The notes under the pieces: model-generated | What the model saw: only the letters and a program-made list of their open reading frames with translations | Database searches by the model: none | What the model was told of the DNA's origin: nothing | From: Paraclostridium hominis | Lineage (GTDB): Bacteria > Bacillota > Clostridia > Peptostreptococcales > Peptostreptococcaceae | NCBI RefSeq assembly: GCF_014306135.1 | Contig: NZ_JACRWD010000001.1 | Coordinates: 1,054,001 to 1,118,000, forward strand | Reading direction: 5' to 3' | Length of the DNA: 64,000 bases | Shown here: one piece after another, positions 7,217 through 15,765 of the stretch | Numbering within the stretch: position 1 is the stretch's first letter | Layout: the number at the start of each line of letters is the position of its first letter | Made by a program: the position numbers and the translations under genes

Positions 7217-7816
7217 GTGACAGAAAAACAAAAATTAGATAAGTTTCTAAAGTTACAAGATAAAGGAATGACAATAGATGAGATTGCTATTGAATTGAAC
7301 TGTGAAGTTAGACCTTTAAGACGTTTTTTAAATAAACATGGTTATAAGTCAGTTAAAGGAAAATATGTTAAAAAAGAAGAAGACAATAGTTCTAATAATA
7401 TTAAACAATTGGAACTCACTATAGATTCTGGCAAAAAAGTTGATAAAAAAAATACAAATAAAGATAAATCTATAGATACTAAAAAAGAAGCAAAAAAAAT
7501 TTATACAAAAACTAATAAGGTTTATAAATCTAAACCTGCTAGAGTAAATGTTAGTGCAGAAGACTTAGATAAGCTATGTGAGGTTTATGACTGGTATTTA
7601 AGTGTAAAAGATATAAAATCTCTAAACCCTAAAACTAAAAAAGATATTACTATAGAAAAATGTAATATGAACAATTTAAAGGCGACTAGGGTACAAGTAG
7701 AAAAATCTACATGGGAAGAGTTTGAAAGATTATGTAGTAACTCTAAGTATTCTAAACAAGAAATAATTACACAAGCTATAAAAGATTTTTTAAAACAATA
7801 TAAAAACTTAATATAA
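7217..7816 (+). CDS. Putative DNA-binding protein with HTH-like N-terminus and ribbon-helix-helix-like C-terminus
   Basis: A 199-residue basic protein. The GTG start is chosen because GGAGGG lies 7 bases upstream, and the nearby ATG at 7210 is out of frame. Residues 1-50 resemble a helix-turn-helix (KGMTIDEIAIELNCEVRPLRRFL). Residues 50-115 are lysine-rich and probably disordered. Residues 155-195 (VQVEKSTWEEFERLCSN followed by SKQEIITQAIKDFLKQY) look like a ribbon-helix-helix unit. It has its own promoter downstream of the motor pair. I cannot name the family, and a regulatory link to the motor genes is only an inference. Confidence 0.65.
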   Translation: MTEKQKLDKFLKLQDKGMTIDEIAIELNCEVRPLRRFLNKHGYKSVKGKYVKKEEDNSSNNIKQLELTIDSGKKVDKKNTNKDKSIDTKKEAKKIYTKTNKVYKSKPARVNVSAEDLDKLCEVYDWYLSVKDIKSLNPKTKKDITIEKCNMNNLKATRVQVEKSTWEEFERLCSNSKYSKQEIITQAIKDFLKQYKNLI

Positions 7817-7830
7817 GTATTAATAAAAAA

Positions 7831-7863
7831 TAAATGAGCTATATAAAATATATAGCTCATTTA
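7831..7863. terminator. Convergent bidirectional terminator
   Basis: A 14-bp perfect stem (TAAATGAGCTATAT and complement) has a 3-5 base loop. It separates the 199-aa gene from the convergent 28-aa gene. Confidence 0.85.
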
Positions 7864-7871
7864 TCTATATA

Positions 7872-7958
7872 TTACATATTGCTAAGAGTCATGAATAAAG
7901 TAAACAAGAGCATAGGGATAAGTATAAATATAGCTATCTTTTCAGAATTTCTTCTCAT
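7872..7958 (-). CDS. 28-aa hydrophobic peptide gene
   Basis: ATG at 7958 follows a GCAGGAGGGAG ribosome binding site by 3-5 bases, and the frame ends with TAA at 7872-7874. The peptide has a basic N-terminus (MRRNSEK) and one membrane helix (about residues 8-25). A near-consensus promoter at 8010-8038 and a terminator at 7831-7863 complete a compact transcription unit. Basic, single-helix peptides of this size include type I toxins and regulatory membrane peptides, but nothing here proves either role. Confidence 0.6.
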   Translation of the reverse strand: MRRNSEKIAIFILIPMLLFTLFMTLSNM

Positions 7959-8009
7959 AATCTCCCTCCTGCAAATTAACTGAAAAATCTATAAATTCTA
8001 TATGTTAAT

Positions 8010-8038
8010 ATTATAGTATATTTATATAAAAATGTTAA
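8010..8038 (-). promoter_or_regulatory. Promoter of the 28-aa peptide gene
   Basis: On the minus strand TTAACA (8033-8038) and TATAAT (8010-8015) are separated by 17 bases. Transcription would begin about 45 bases before the start codon. Confidence 0.6.
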
Positions 8039-8119
8039 CTTATTTAATACGTCATTTTATTATATAAATCCATATATAGATGAAAAAAGTGGTATAATAT
8101 GTAATTAAGTTAGTATAAA

Positions 8120-8160
8120 AAATAAAGAGATATGTGAACCTACACATATCTCTTTATTTT
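8120..8160. terminator. lexA terminator
   Basis: A 17-bp stem (AAATAAAGAGATATGTG and complement) has a short loop and overlaps the lexA stop codon region. T-tracts occur on both sides. Confidence 0.85.
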
Positions 8161-8789
8161 ATTACTCTAAAAACTCCTTTTACATGACCTATTATATTAA
8201 CTTCTGATGGATCCAGTATTATAGGTTCCATAAAGTCATTTTCTGGTTGTAATCTTATATGATTTTCTTCTCTGAAAAAACGCTTAACAGTAGCACTATC
8301 TTGACCAACTAAAGCAACTACTATTTGTGAATTAGAAGCAGTGCTAGCTTTATCTACTATAACGTAATCACCATCTAATATTCCAGAGTTTATCATACTT
8401 TCACCTTTAACTTTTAATATGAAATTTTCTTTACCTATAACAAGATTTGCAGGAAGGGGTATGTATTCTTCTATATTTTGTTCAGCAAAAATTGGCTCAC
8501 CTGCTGTTATTTGACCTATAACAGGTAAGTGTAGTACTTCCTGATTAAGTCCATTAATACCTTCACCTTTATTTGAATCTAATACTTCAATTGCTCTAGG
8601 TTTTGTAGCATCTCTTCTTATGTAACCTAATTTTTCAAGTTTATTTAAGTGGGAATGTACAGTAGATGTTGATCTTAAATCTACCGCAGCACATATTTCT
8701 CTTACTGAAGGTGGATATCCCTTTTGAGTTAATTGGTCTTTTATAAACTCAAGTATCATTATTTGTTTATTAGTTAAATCTAGATACAT
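8154..8789 (-). CDS. lexA: LexA, SOS-response repressor and self-cleaving protease
   Basis: LexA represses DNA-damage genes until RecA filaments stimulate its self-cleavage. The 211-residue protein has an N-terminal winged helix (1-65, with PPSVREICAAVDLRSTSTVH as recognition region) and a C-terminal S24 peptidase domain. The scissile Ala96-Gly97 bond lies in ITAGEPI. The catalytic dyad is Ser131 (VKGESMINSG) and Lys169 (SATVKRFF), so all key residues are present. A LexA-box-like palindrome at 8865-8876 upstream fits autoregulation. A tyrosine recombinase gene lies directly upstream on the same strand. Confidence 0.96.
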   Translation of the reverse strand: MYLDLTNKQIMILEFIKDQLTQKGYPPSVREICAAVDLRSTSTVHSHLNKLEKLGYIRRDATKPRAIEVLDSNKGEGINGLNQEVLHLPVIGQITAGEPIFAEQNIEEYIPLPANLVIGKENFILKVKGESMINSGILDGDYVIVDKASTASNSQIVVALVGQDSATVKRFFREENHIRLQPENDFMEPIILDPSEVNIIGHVKGVFRVIK

Positions 8790-8864
8790 GTTATCATCTC
8801 ATTTCTAATATTAATTTAATTTATTCTTATACTATATATATTATCATATCAAGTACTTTTATAC

Positions 8865-8876
8865 AAACATTTGTTC
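8865..8876. promoter_or_regulatory. LexA-box-like operator
   Basis: AAACATTTGTTC differs by one base from the GAAC-N4-GTTC Gram-positive LexA box. It lies about 76 bases upstream of the lexA start codon and between lexA and the recombinase stop. Confidence 0.5.
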
Positions 8877-8888
8877 TTAGAGTTTAAA

Positions 8889-10028
8889 TTACTCATTATT
8901 ATCGTCTGATTCATCTATCCACTCAAAATTATTTACTATATCTCGTTTAACATTTTTCTTATGTGCTGCATATAACTGAGTTGTTGTGACATTATCATGA
9001 TCTAATAGGTTTTGAACGTCATATATAGAAAAACCATTTTGAATTAAAGACGTAGCAGCTGTGGCTCTTAACTTATGAGGACTATATCCATTATCTCTAG
9101 ATGTCTCCATAGAAATTGATGTATATTTTTTAACTAACTGTCTTATTGACTTAGGATCCATTCTTTTATTTTGAAGGGATAAGAATAAAGCATCTTCAAC
9201 ATCTTCATTAAGTATTTCACTTTTAGGTCTTTCATTTAATATATAGTCTTTAATAACCAATTCACAAGTTTTGTTTATAGGCATTAAAACTTCTTTACCT
9301 CGTTTTCTGTAAATCTTGAATTCACCTCTAGAAAAGTTAAATGAAGAAATATTAAGTTCACGAAGCTCATTTAATCTAAGACCATAAGTAACAAATAATG
9401 CTAGTATAGCTTTATCTCGAAGCTTAGTCTTTTTCCAATAAACTTTTTCTTTATCAGTAAGTCCATATCCAGTTTCAACAGCTTCTAACATCTTAGCAAC
9501 TTCATCTATTTCAAGACGCTTAATTGCATCTGGTTGAGGCTTAGGAAGCTTAATAGGATTAAATCCATCAGTTATGTTATTTTCAAGTTGTGAATTTCTA
9601 TAAAGAAACTTAAATAGAGTAGACAAGGATGACTTTTTACGAGCTAAAGCACGATTGTTATTCTCATAAATAAGAGTACTTTTATCAGTTTGTTTGTAAT
9701 AACGTGTACAATAATCTCCTAAGAATAAATTAACATCTCTTGCTTTAATTTTATTAAATTCATCAAGTGTAATGTCTTTTATTTCATCAGCTATCGTAAC
9801 TTCCTTAGTTTCTAATAAATAATTACAAAAGAACTGTATATCTTCTAAATAAGCAAGTCTAGTAGTAACTGATACAGATCCTTTTAAATAGATGCAGTAA
9901 TCTTTCATAAACTTAGGAAGGTTATGCTCAACTTGTATACATTTTTCTATAACCTTATTATCTCTTAAAACTATATTGTCTGGTTTATCTGATTTATTAT
10001 GTATTTTTATAACCTTATGTTGTGACAT
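8889..10028 (-). CDS. XerC/XerD-like tyrosine recombinase
   Basis: A tyrosine recombinase with an N-terminal SAM-like core-binding domain (about residues 40-150) and a catalytic domain (about 170-370). The catalytic arginine is in TYGLRLNELREL, HKLR is the H-x-x-R box, the second histidine is in LLDHDN, and the nucleophilic tyrosine is in QLYAAHKK, so the enzyme should be active. ATG at 10028 is preferred, giving 379 residues. An ATG at 10100 would add 24 residues of poor quality, and GGAGG lies about 13 bases before the chosen start. Its position next to lexA and the absence of phage genes suggest a resident recombinase, not a prophage integrase. Confidence 0.88.
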   Translation of the reverse strand: MSQHKVIKIHNKSDKPDNIVLRDNKVIEKCIQVEHNLPKFMKDYCIYLKGSVSVTTRLAYLEDIQFFCNYLLETKEVTIADEIKDITLDEFNKIKARDVNLFLGDYCTRYYKQTDKSTLIYENNNRALARKKSSLSTLFKFLYRNSQLENNITDGFNPIKLPKPQPDAIKRLEIDEVAKMLEAVETGYGLTDKEKVYWKKTKLRDKAILALFVTYGLRLNELRELNISSFNFSRGEFKIYRKRGKEVLMPINKTCELVIKDYILNERPKSEILNEDVEDALFLSLQNKRMDPKSIRQLVKKYTSISMETSRDNGYSPHKLRATAATSLIQNGFSIYDVQNLLDHDNVTTTQLYAAHKKNVKRDIVNNFEWIDESDDNNE

Positions 10029-10100
10029 ATCTTGGTAAATACCTCCAATAAGTAATTTTATTAATATTTTAAATATAGCATAGAGTTTTTTTGAATTCAA

Positions 10101-10621
10101 CTATTCCTTAAATTTACAATTAAGATAAAAAGTGAAGATTTTAAAAGCGTTAAAGAAGCTAAGTTATCTGAAAAATATAAATATTAAATAAAACAAATAT
10201 TATAGTTAAATTAAGTATCTAACATGTATTAATAAAATTTATAGAATATATGTTTTATATAAAATATAACTTTAAATATAAGTTTGATTCGTAAATAATT
10301 TTGGTTATAAAATATAAAAATTAATAAAATAAAAAACAAAAAGAGAAGAAATATATATAATTATATATTTTAGTAAAAATACTAAAAATATATATAAATT
10401 TAAGCATATATGTTTTATACAATACTAACTATTCCCTAAATATACATTTAAAGAATAGTTATGTTTTAAAATAAGGACTACTCTCTATTTAAATGTATTT
10501 AAAATTATATATTAATATATAATTTATATCTTTTTTATCTATATAATAAAATTACTTCCTAACAATAATTATATAAAATATATAATTATAATTTCATATA
10601 TCTAAATCTAAATAAATTAAA
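10101..10621. other. Gene-free AT-rich stretch
   Basis: About 520 bp of extreme AT content with no ORF carrying a ribosome binding site. It holds two imperfect copies of a motif reading AACTATTCC(T/C)TAAAT (near 10098 and 10429). The second copy lies in an inverted repeat with GAATAGTT (about 10429-10460). No gene or known RNA was seen. Confidence 0.6.
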
Positions 10622-10672
10622 AATCAAAAAGCCATTTTAAGCTAAAATAAGCTTTTAAATGACTTTTTGATT
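10622..10672. terminator. Terminator after the SspH-like gene
   Basis: AATCAAAAAG.CATTT pairs with AAATG.CTTTTTGATT around an internal TAAGCT/AGCTTA stem, with T-tracts on both sides. Confidence 0.85.
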
Positions 10673-10677
10673 ATAAT

Positions 10678-10869
10678 TTATTTTTTTTCATTTTCATGTA
10701 ATGATTCTAAGTTTACTTCAAATTGTGAATCATCATTTAAAGCTTTTACATAAGCTGTTCCAATATTATTGTCTACGCTAACTAATTTTACTGGTTTATT
10801 GTAATAATACAATGTGACGTTGTCATTATCATTATTATTGCATATTTCAACTGCTCTTCTAAGTTGCAT
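10678..10869 (-). CDS. sspH: Small acid-soluble spore protein, H-type
   Basis: The 63-residue product matches the H-type SASP pattern: an N-terminal helix MQLRRAVEIC, then VTLYYYNKPVKLVSVDNNIGTA aligned with the typical V.Y.G.PV.I..VDE..G.A strand region, and an acidic end. Minor SASPs of this type are packaged in the spore core and are normally made in the forespore. An AAGGAGGTG site precedes the ATG. The gene is adjacent to spoVS, and each has its own terminator. The assignment is by motif; the gene symbol follows the family name. Confidence 0.75.
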   Translation of the reverse strand: MQLRRAVEICNNNDNDNVTLYYYNKPVKLVSVDNNIGTAYVKALNDDSQFEVNLESLHENEKK

Positions 10870-10931
10870 AAAAACACCTCCTTACATTTCTTAACTTATG
10901 TTTTCCCATTATACTTATCTTATTCAAAAAC

Positions 10932-10962
10932 AAAAAAGAGACTACTTTTAAATAGTCTCTTA
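10932..10962. terminator. spoVS terminator
   Basis: AAGAGACTA pairs with TAGTCTCTT around an AT loop. The preceding A-tract gives a U-run on the minus strand. Confidence 0.85.
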
Positions 10963-10966
10963 ATAC

Positions 10967-11227
10967 TTATTTACAATCAACTAAAAGCTTAATTGCCGTT
11001 CTTTCTTCTCCGTCTATATATACATCAGTAAATGATGGAATACATACTAAGTCTATGCCACTTGGTGCAACAAAACCTCTTGCAACAGCTATTGATTTTA
11101 TAGCTTGATTTAAAGCACCTGCACCTATTGCTTGAATTTCTGCACTACCTTTTTCTCTTATTACCCCAGCTAAAGCTCCTGCCACAGAATTTGGATTAGA
11201 TTTTGATGAAACTTTTAATACTTCCAT
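10967..11227 (-). CDS. spoVS: Stage V sporulation protein S
   Basis: This 86-residue protein is highly typical of SpoVS, an Alba-fold protein needed for proper spore coat and septum development. Recognisable blocks are EVLKVSSKSNPNSVAGALAGV, the centre AIGAGALNQAIKSIAVARG and the C-terminal DGEERTAIKL. Length and sequence agree along the whole family. An AGGGGGATG ribosome binding site precedes the ATG. It is a monocistronic gene with its own terminator, between sspH and the acc operon. Confidence 0.96.
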   Translation of the reverse strand: MEVLKVSSKSNPNSVAGALAGVIREKGSAEIQAIGAGALNQAIKSIAVARGFVAPSGIDLVCIPSFTDVYIDGEERTAIKLLVDCK

Positions 11228-11337
11228 TTCAACATCCCCCTATTATATCTTTATATGTTGTGCTATTTAACTACAAATTCTATAACAAAACTAAAAAACC
11301 CTCTATTTTAATATGGAAAAATCTATTAAGTTATAAT

Positions 11338-12288
11338 CTAATAGACTCCTATATTTCTAAATTTATTATATCTGTGATTTACTATATCATCTTTGCTAAA
11401 ATCTTTATAAAAATCAAGCCTGCTTACAATATATTTTTTCATATCGCTTGATACAGCTTCTATATCACTATAAGCCGTATTTAAAGGCTCTTTTATTATA
11501 TAATCTACAACACCCAATTCTTTTAAATCTAGACTTGTAAGCTTCATAAGATTACTCGCCTCTTTTGATTTAGAAGAGTCTTTGAAAAGTATGCTTGAAA
11601 GACCCTCTGGAGAAATTACAGAATAAATGGAGTTCTCAAGCATGACTATCTCATTTGCTACTCCTATCCCTAGTGCTCCACCACTTCCCCCTTCTCCAAT
11701 GACGATAGATATTATAGGTACAGTAATAGAGCTCATTTCACGTAAATTTTTAGCAATAGCTTCACCTTGACCACGTTCTTCAGCTTCTATGCCGCAAAAT
11801 GCACCTGGAGTATCTATGAGTGTTATTATAGGTCTATTAAACTTTTCAGCTTGTTCCATTAACCTTAAAGCTTTTCTATAGCCCTCAGGGTGAGGCATAC
11901 CAAAGTTTCTTTTTACTTGTTCATTTAGATCCTTACCTTTTTGATGCCCGATTAGTGTGACGTTGAAATCTCCTATCTTCCCAATCCCTCCAATTATAGA
12001 AGGATCATCTTTGTATAACCTATCTCCGTGAAGTTCTACAAACAAAGAACATATGTTCTTTATGTAATTTTTGGCACTTGGTCTTTTGATATCTCTACTT
12101 ATAGAAACTTTATCCCAAGGTGATAATTCTTCAAATTTAGTTTTTTCAATGCATATAAGCTTATTTTCTAACTTTTTTATTTCTTTACTTAAATCAAAGT
12201 TATTTTGAATAGATATTTCTTTTAACTGATTTATACTATCTTTTAGTTTATTTATTCCGTTATCCGAACTAATGTTCTGTATATACAA
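11338..12288 (-). CDS. accA: Acetyl-CoA carboxylase carboxyltransferase alpha subunit
   Basis: With AccD it transfers the carboxyl group from carboxybiotin to acetyl-CoA, giving malonyl-CoA for fatty-acid synthesis. The 316-residue protein shows the crotonase-like carboxyltransferase motifs: FGGI-type segment IIGGIGKIGDFNVTLIGHQKG, then IITLIDTPGAFCG and IVIGEGGSGGALGIGVA. The start is TTG at 12288, with AAGGTG 6 bases upstream, inside the end of accD (20-base overlap), which indicates translational coupling. Last gene of the accBCDA operon. Confidence 0.95.
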   Translation of the reverse strand: MYIQNISSDNGINKLKDSINQLKEISIQNNFDLSKEIKKLENKLICIEKTKFEELSPWDKVSISRDIKRPSAKNYIKNICSLFVELHGDRLYKDDPSIIGGIGKIGDFNVTLIGHQKGKDLNEQVKRNFGMPHPEGYRKALRLMEQAEKFNRPIITLIDTPGAFCGIEAEERGQGEAIAKNLREMSSITVPIISIVIGEGGSGGALGIGVANEIVMLENSIYSVISPEGLSSILFKDSSKSKEASNLMKLTSLDLKELGVVDYIIKEPLNTAYSDIEAVSSDMKKYIVSRLDFYKDFSKDDIVNHRYNKFRNIGVY

Positions 12289-13177
12289 TTAAGTCACCTT
12301 CTTCACAAAAATTTTTTTCACAAGTATAACCATGTAAGTTAAGTATGTTATATAAGCTTTCTTTCATTTCATTTCTATTTACTATCATATCTACAAATCC
12401 ATGTTTTAATAAAAACTCAGAAGTTTGAAATCCTTTAGGTAAGTCTTGTTTAATAGTTTGCTTTATTACTCTTGGCCCTGCAAAAGCAACTAAAGCATTT
12501 GGTTCTGCTAAAATTATATCTCCAAGCATTGCAAAACTTGCTGTAACTCCTCCAGTTGTTGGGTTAGTAAGTATAGAAATATATAAAAGACCTGAATTTG
12601 ATATCTTAGATAGAGCTTGAGATGTTTTAGCCATTTGCATAAGGGATATAATTCCTTCTTGCATTCTAGCTCCTCCAGATGCACAAGAAATTATAATAGG
12701 AAGTTTGTTAACTATAGCATACTCTATAGCTAAAGTTAGCTTCTCACCTACTATAGCACCCATACTGCCCATCATAAAATTTGGATTCATAACACATAAA
12801 ACAACCTTTATATTATTTATAAGACCTATACCTGTTATTACAGCTTCTTTTTCATTTGTAGATTTTTTGTATTTTAATAACTTTTTCTCATAATCAGGAA
12901 AGTCTAGTATATTTTTAAATTCTAAATTATAATCAAATTCTTCAAAAGTATTATAATCGATTAGCAAATTTATTCTATTTCTAGCTTCAAAATCATAATG
13001 TTTATTGCACTTTGGACATATATTTAAGTTATCTTCAAGATCTTTTCTAAATATTTGGGTATTACAAGAATCACAATAAATCCAAAACTTATCATCTACA
13101 CTGTTTTCTTTAAAGTTTTTATTTAGATTAACAACTGCATAATTTTTTTCTTTTTTATTTAAGAATTTCTTAATCAT
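12269..13177 (-). CDS. accD: Acetyl-CoA carboxylase carboxyltransferase beta subunit
   Basis: The 302-residue beta subunit has the four-cysteine zinc ribbon at Cys35, Cys38, Cys54 and Cys57 (CDSC and CPKC). The carboxyltransferase domain follows, with SCASGGARMQEG and PTTGGVTASFAMLGD. It forms an alpha2-beta2 enzyme with AccA in the cytoplasm. It lies 16 bases after accC and overlaps accA, so all four subunits are probably made from one transcript. Confidence 0.95.
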   Translation of the reverse strand: MIKKFLNKKEKNYAVVNLNKNFKENSVDDKFWIYCDSCNTQIFRKDLEDNLNICPKCNKHYDFEARNRINLLIDYNTFEEFDYNLEFKNILDFPDYEKKLLKYKKSTNEKEAVITGIGLINNIKVVLCVMNPNFMMGSMGAIVGEKLTLAIEYAIVNKLPIIISCASGGARMQEGIISLMQMAKTSQALSKISNSGLLYISILTNPTTGGVTASFAMLGDIILAEPNALVAFAGPRVIKQTIKQDLPKGFQTSEFLLKHGFVDMIVNRNEMKESLYNILNLHGYTCEKNFCEEGDLIVYTEH

Positions 13178-13193
13178 ATTAAAATCTCCTTAA

Positions 13194-14549
13194 CTAAGCA
13201 TTTAAACTTTTAATAAAGTTAGTTTCAATAAACTTTGTATGATGGGAATTGTCTATAAATTCACTTGAGTTAATAAGATCTCTTTGAAAATCTATATTTG
13301 TAGTAATTCCTTCTATAATTAGCTCATCTAAAGCTCTACTCATTCTACTTATACAATCATCTCTAGTATCAGCTATACAAATTAATTTGCCTAGCATAGA
13401 ATCATATATAGGAGGTATTGAATATCCCGGATATATAAATGTATCAAACCTTACTCCAAATCCACCTGGAACGTGTATAGACTCTATTTTACCAGGACAC
13501 GGCTTAAAGTCGTCATTAGAGTCTTCTGCATTTATTCTACACTCTATAACATGACCTCTAAAGTTTATATCTTCTTGTTTATAAGGTATTCTTTTTTTAC
13601 TTGCAATAAGTATTTGTAGCTTTATAAGATCTATTCCAGTAATCATTTCTGTAACTGGATGTTCTACTTGTATTCTTGTATTCATCTCTATAAAGTAAAA
13701 GTTCTTATTTTTATCAACTATAAACTCTATAGTTCCAGCTCCTATATAATTTATACCTTTTGTTAATGCTAATGATACATCATAAAGTTTTTGTCTTTGA
13801 GTATCATCTAAATAAGTACTTAATGATTCTTCTATAAGCTTTTGATTTCTTCTTTGCATAGAACAATCCCTATCACCAAGATGTATAACATTATTAAAAC
13901 TATCTCCAAATACTTGAACTTCTATATGTCTTGGATTTTCTATATACTTTTCCATATACAAGGAATCATCTCCAAAAGAACATAAAGCTTCAGATTTTGC
14001 TATATCAAATAATGAACTAAATTCGCTTTCATTATATATGATTCTCATTCCTTTTCCGCCTCCACCACTAGAGGCTTTAATCATAACTGGATATCCAATT
14101 GAATTAGCTAATTTCTTTGCTTCTTCTTTGCTTTTTAAAACAGATTTTGAACCAGGTACAACAGGTACATTTAAATTCATCATAGTCTCACGTGCTTTTG
14201 ACTTATTACCCATAAGTTCTATTTGATTAGGTGTTGGGCCTATAAACGTTATATCGTTTTCTATGCAAGCTTTAGCAAAGTTAACATTTTCTGATAAAAA
14301 CCCAAAACCTGGATGTATTGCATCACAATTCATCTTTTTTGCTAAATATACTATATTATCTATATTGTTATAACTTTTACTTATATTATTAGGTCCTATA
14401 CATATTGATTCATCTGCTAAGTATCTATGTAAGCTTTCTTTGTCTATTTCAGAGTATATAGCAACTGTTTCTATATTTAATTCTTTGCATGTACGTATTA
14501 TTCTAACAGCTATATCTCCTCTATTTGCAATTAATAATCTTTTAATCAT
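13194..14549 (-). CDS. accC: Biotin carboxylase subunit of acetyl-CoA carboxylase
   Basis: AccC uses ATP and bicarbonate to carboxylate biotin on AccB. The 451-residue protein has the N-terminal biotin carboxylase domain (MIKRLLIANRGDIAVRIIRT), the ATP-grasp glycine loop KASSGGGGKGM, the metal and bicarbonate site EMNTRIQVEHPVTE and the C-terminal domain with GHVIECRINAED. Full length, no missing residues seen. It lies 16 bases downstream of accB and is followed by accD. Confidence 0.97.
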   Translation of the reverse strand: MIKRLLIANRGDIAVRIIRTCKELNIETVAIYSEIDKESLHRYLADESICIGPNNISKSYNNIDNIVYLAKKMNCDAIHPGFGFLSENVNFAKACIENDITFIGPTPNQIELMGNKSKARETMMNLNVPVVPGSKSVLKSKEEAKKLANSIGYPVMIKASSGGGGKGMRIIYNESEFSSLFDIAKSEALCSFGDDSLYMEKYIENPRHIEVQVFGDSFNNVIHLGDRDCSMQRRNQKLIEESLSTYLDDTQRQKLYDVSLALTKGINYIGAGTIEFIVDKNKNFYFIEMNTRIQVEHPVTEMITGIDLIKLQILIASKKRIPYKQEDINFRGHVIECRINAEDSNDDFKPCPGKIESIHVPGGFGVRFDTFIYPGYSIPPIYDSMLGKLICIADTRDDCISRMSRALDELIIEGITTNIDFQRDLINSSEFIDNSHHTKFIETNFIKSLNA

Positions 14550-14565
14550 ATAACTGCCTCCTAAA

Positions 14566-15003
14566 CTAAATTGTTTTTATTTTAAATAATGGTTGATTGT
14601 ATTCAACTAAATCTTCATTTTTAAGTAATACTTCAACTATTTCTCCATCTACATCACTATGAATTTCATTCATAAGCTTCATAGCTTCTATTATACAAAG
14701 TGTATCTCCTTTGTTAACTTTATCCCCTACTCTAACAAAAGAACTAGATTCGGGACTTGGTGATTCATAATAAGTTCCCATAATAGGCGTTTTAATTAAG
14801 TGTATATCATCACTAACTGCAATTGAGTTAATAGTCTCTACAAAATCTGATTTATTAGTGATAGAATCGGTTAACAGTATTTCATCTTTAGTATTTTGTG
14901 ATTTAGATACTTCTAAAGCAAAATCCTTCTCTTTTAGGTTTACATATGTCAAATTCGTTTTATCTATAGTCAATAATATTTCTTTTATTTCTTTTAAATT
15001 CAT
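14566..15003 (-). CDS. accB: Biotin carboxyl carrier protein of acetyl-CoA carboxylase
   Basis: This 145-residue carrier has a C-terminal biotinyl domain (about 70-145) with the biotinylation motif EAMKLMNEI, Lys109 being the attachment site. A flexible N-terminal region precedes it. It is the first gene of the accBCDA operon. GGAGGTAATT precedes the ATG. The order B-C-D-A is common in Clostridia. No fatty-acid synthase gene or FapR-like regulator adjoins this locus. Confidence 0.95.
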   Translation of the reverse strand: MNLKEIKEILLTIDKTNLTYVNLKEKDFALEVSKSQNTKDEILLTDSITNKSDFVETINSIAVSDDIHLIKTPIMGTYYESPSPESSSFVRVGDKVNKGDTLCIIEAMKLMNEIHSDVDGEIVEVLLKNEDLVEYNQPLFKIKTI

Positions 15004-15064
15004 AATTACCTCCTTGTATTAACATCAGGTACTAATATTATATCATAATTTTAAATTTATAAAA

Positions 15065-15098
15065 CAAAAAAGTGCTACTTTTATAAAAAGTAACACTT
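15065..15098. terminator. Terminator after the 200-aa membrane gene
   Basis: AGTG..ACTTTT pairs with AAAAGT..CACT across a short loop, flanked by an A-tract that gives a U-run on the minus strand. Confidence 0.7.
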
Positions 15099-15101
15099 AA
15101 C

Positions 15102-15704
15102 TTAGTTTATTTTTTTCTCTATAGAATTCAATTCTTCTAGAGTTAAACTTGTTATTTCACATATAAAATTTTTATCTGCACCTTTAAGAAGCAGTTCTAC
15201 AGCCATTTCACCTTTAGTTTTTTCAAGTTTTTTATTAGGTCTTCTACTTTTTGGTATATTATACAATTTAGTAGAATCATAAGAAATTTTTCTGATTTTA
15301 AAATCTTTTAATGTGTCTGAATTAGCTTTTTCTGTGTCTAAGCTTTCATCAGCAAATATAATATGACTATAATTTTTAAATAAAATAAATATAGATGGAA
15401 TTATAAAATATATTTTAGAACCTAAAAGACCTACTACACTAGTTGCTATTATCAAAATTTTATTTAAATATGATAAAGTAGTATTTTTAGAATAAGATTC
15501 AATAGCTCCTAATAGTGTTATTATTATACACAAAGGTATTAATATATAACTAGCTATAAATCCACCTATACCAATTTCATCTAAATTTTTAAATATATGA
15601 CCATATACAGCCATATCCCCATTTAAATAAGCCCATATACATGCAATTAATCCTAGAATTCCTCCGAGTGATTGAGTGTACCAATTTAAAAATGCTCTAT
15701 CCAT
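15102..15704 (-). CDS. Hypothetical three-helix membrane protein with cytoplasmic tail
   Basis: ATG at 15704 (MDRAFLNWY) is chosen because GGGGGA lies 6 bases upstream. An ATG 10 codons earlier has no site. The 200-residue product has three to four predicted membrane helices in the first 115 residues, with a glycine-rich first helix (SLGGILGLIACIWAYL). A basic cytoplasmic tail ends in a short helical motif (AVELLLKGADKNFICEITSLTLEELNSIE) resembling a helix-turn-helix-like element. I do not recognise the family. It stands alone between the acc operon and another small gene. Confidence 0.65.
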   Translation of the reverse strand: MDRAFLNWYTQSLGGILGLIACIWAYLNGDMAVYGHIFKNLDEIGIGGFIASYILIPLCIIITLLGAIESYSKNTTLSYLNKILIIATSVVGLLGSKIYFIIPSIFILFKNYSHIIFADESLDTEKANSDTLKDFKIRKISYDSTKLYNIPKSRRPNKKLEKTKGEMAVELLLKGADKNFICEITSLTLEELNSIEKKIN

Positions 15705-15765
15705 ATTAGTTCCCCCGTAATAAAATATTATCATATAAGATAATATGCACTTATTACGAGGTATA

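Noticed and set aside
5163..7816. A complete Zorya anti-phage system
   Set aside because: Only ZorA/ZorB-like genes are present. No ZorC, ZorD, ZorE or other effector is visible on either side, and the channel tail is short for ZorA.
7585..7860. 91-aa minus-strand frame opposite the end of the 199-aa gene
   Set aside because: It is a mirror frame of a supported plus-strand gene, crosses a terminator hairpin, and has no ribosome binding site.
8889..10028. A prophage marked by the recombinase next to lexA
   Set aside because: No phage structural, replication or repressor genes adjoin it. The recombinase looks like a resident Xer-type protein.
11203..11451. 82-aa plus-strand frame between spoVS and accA
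   Set aside because: It overlaps the start of spoVS and the end of accA on the other strand, has hydrophobic low-complexity sequence and no ribosome binding site.
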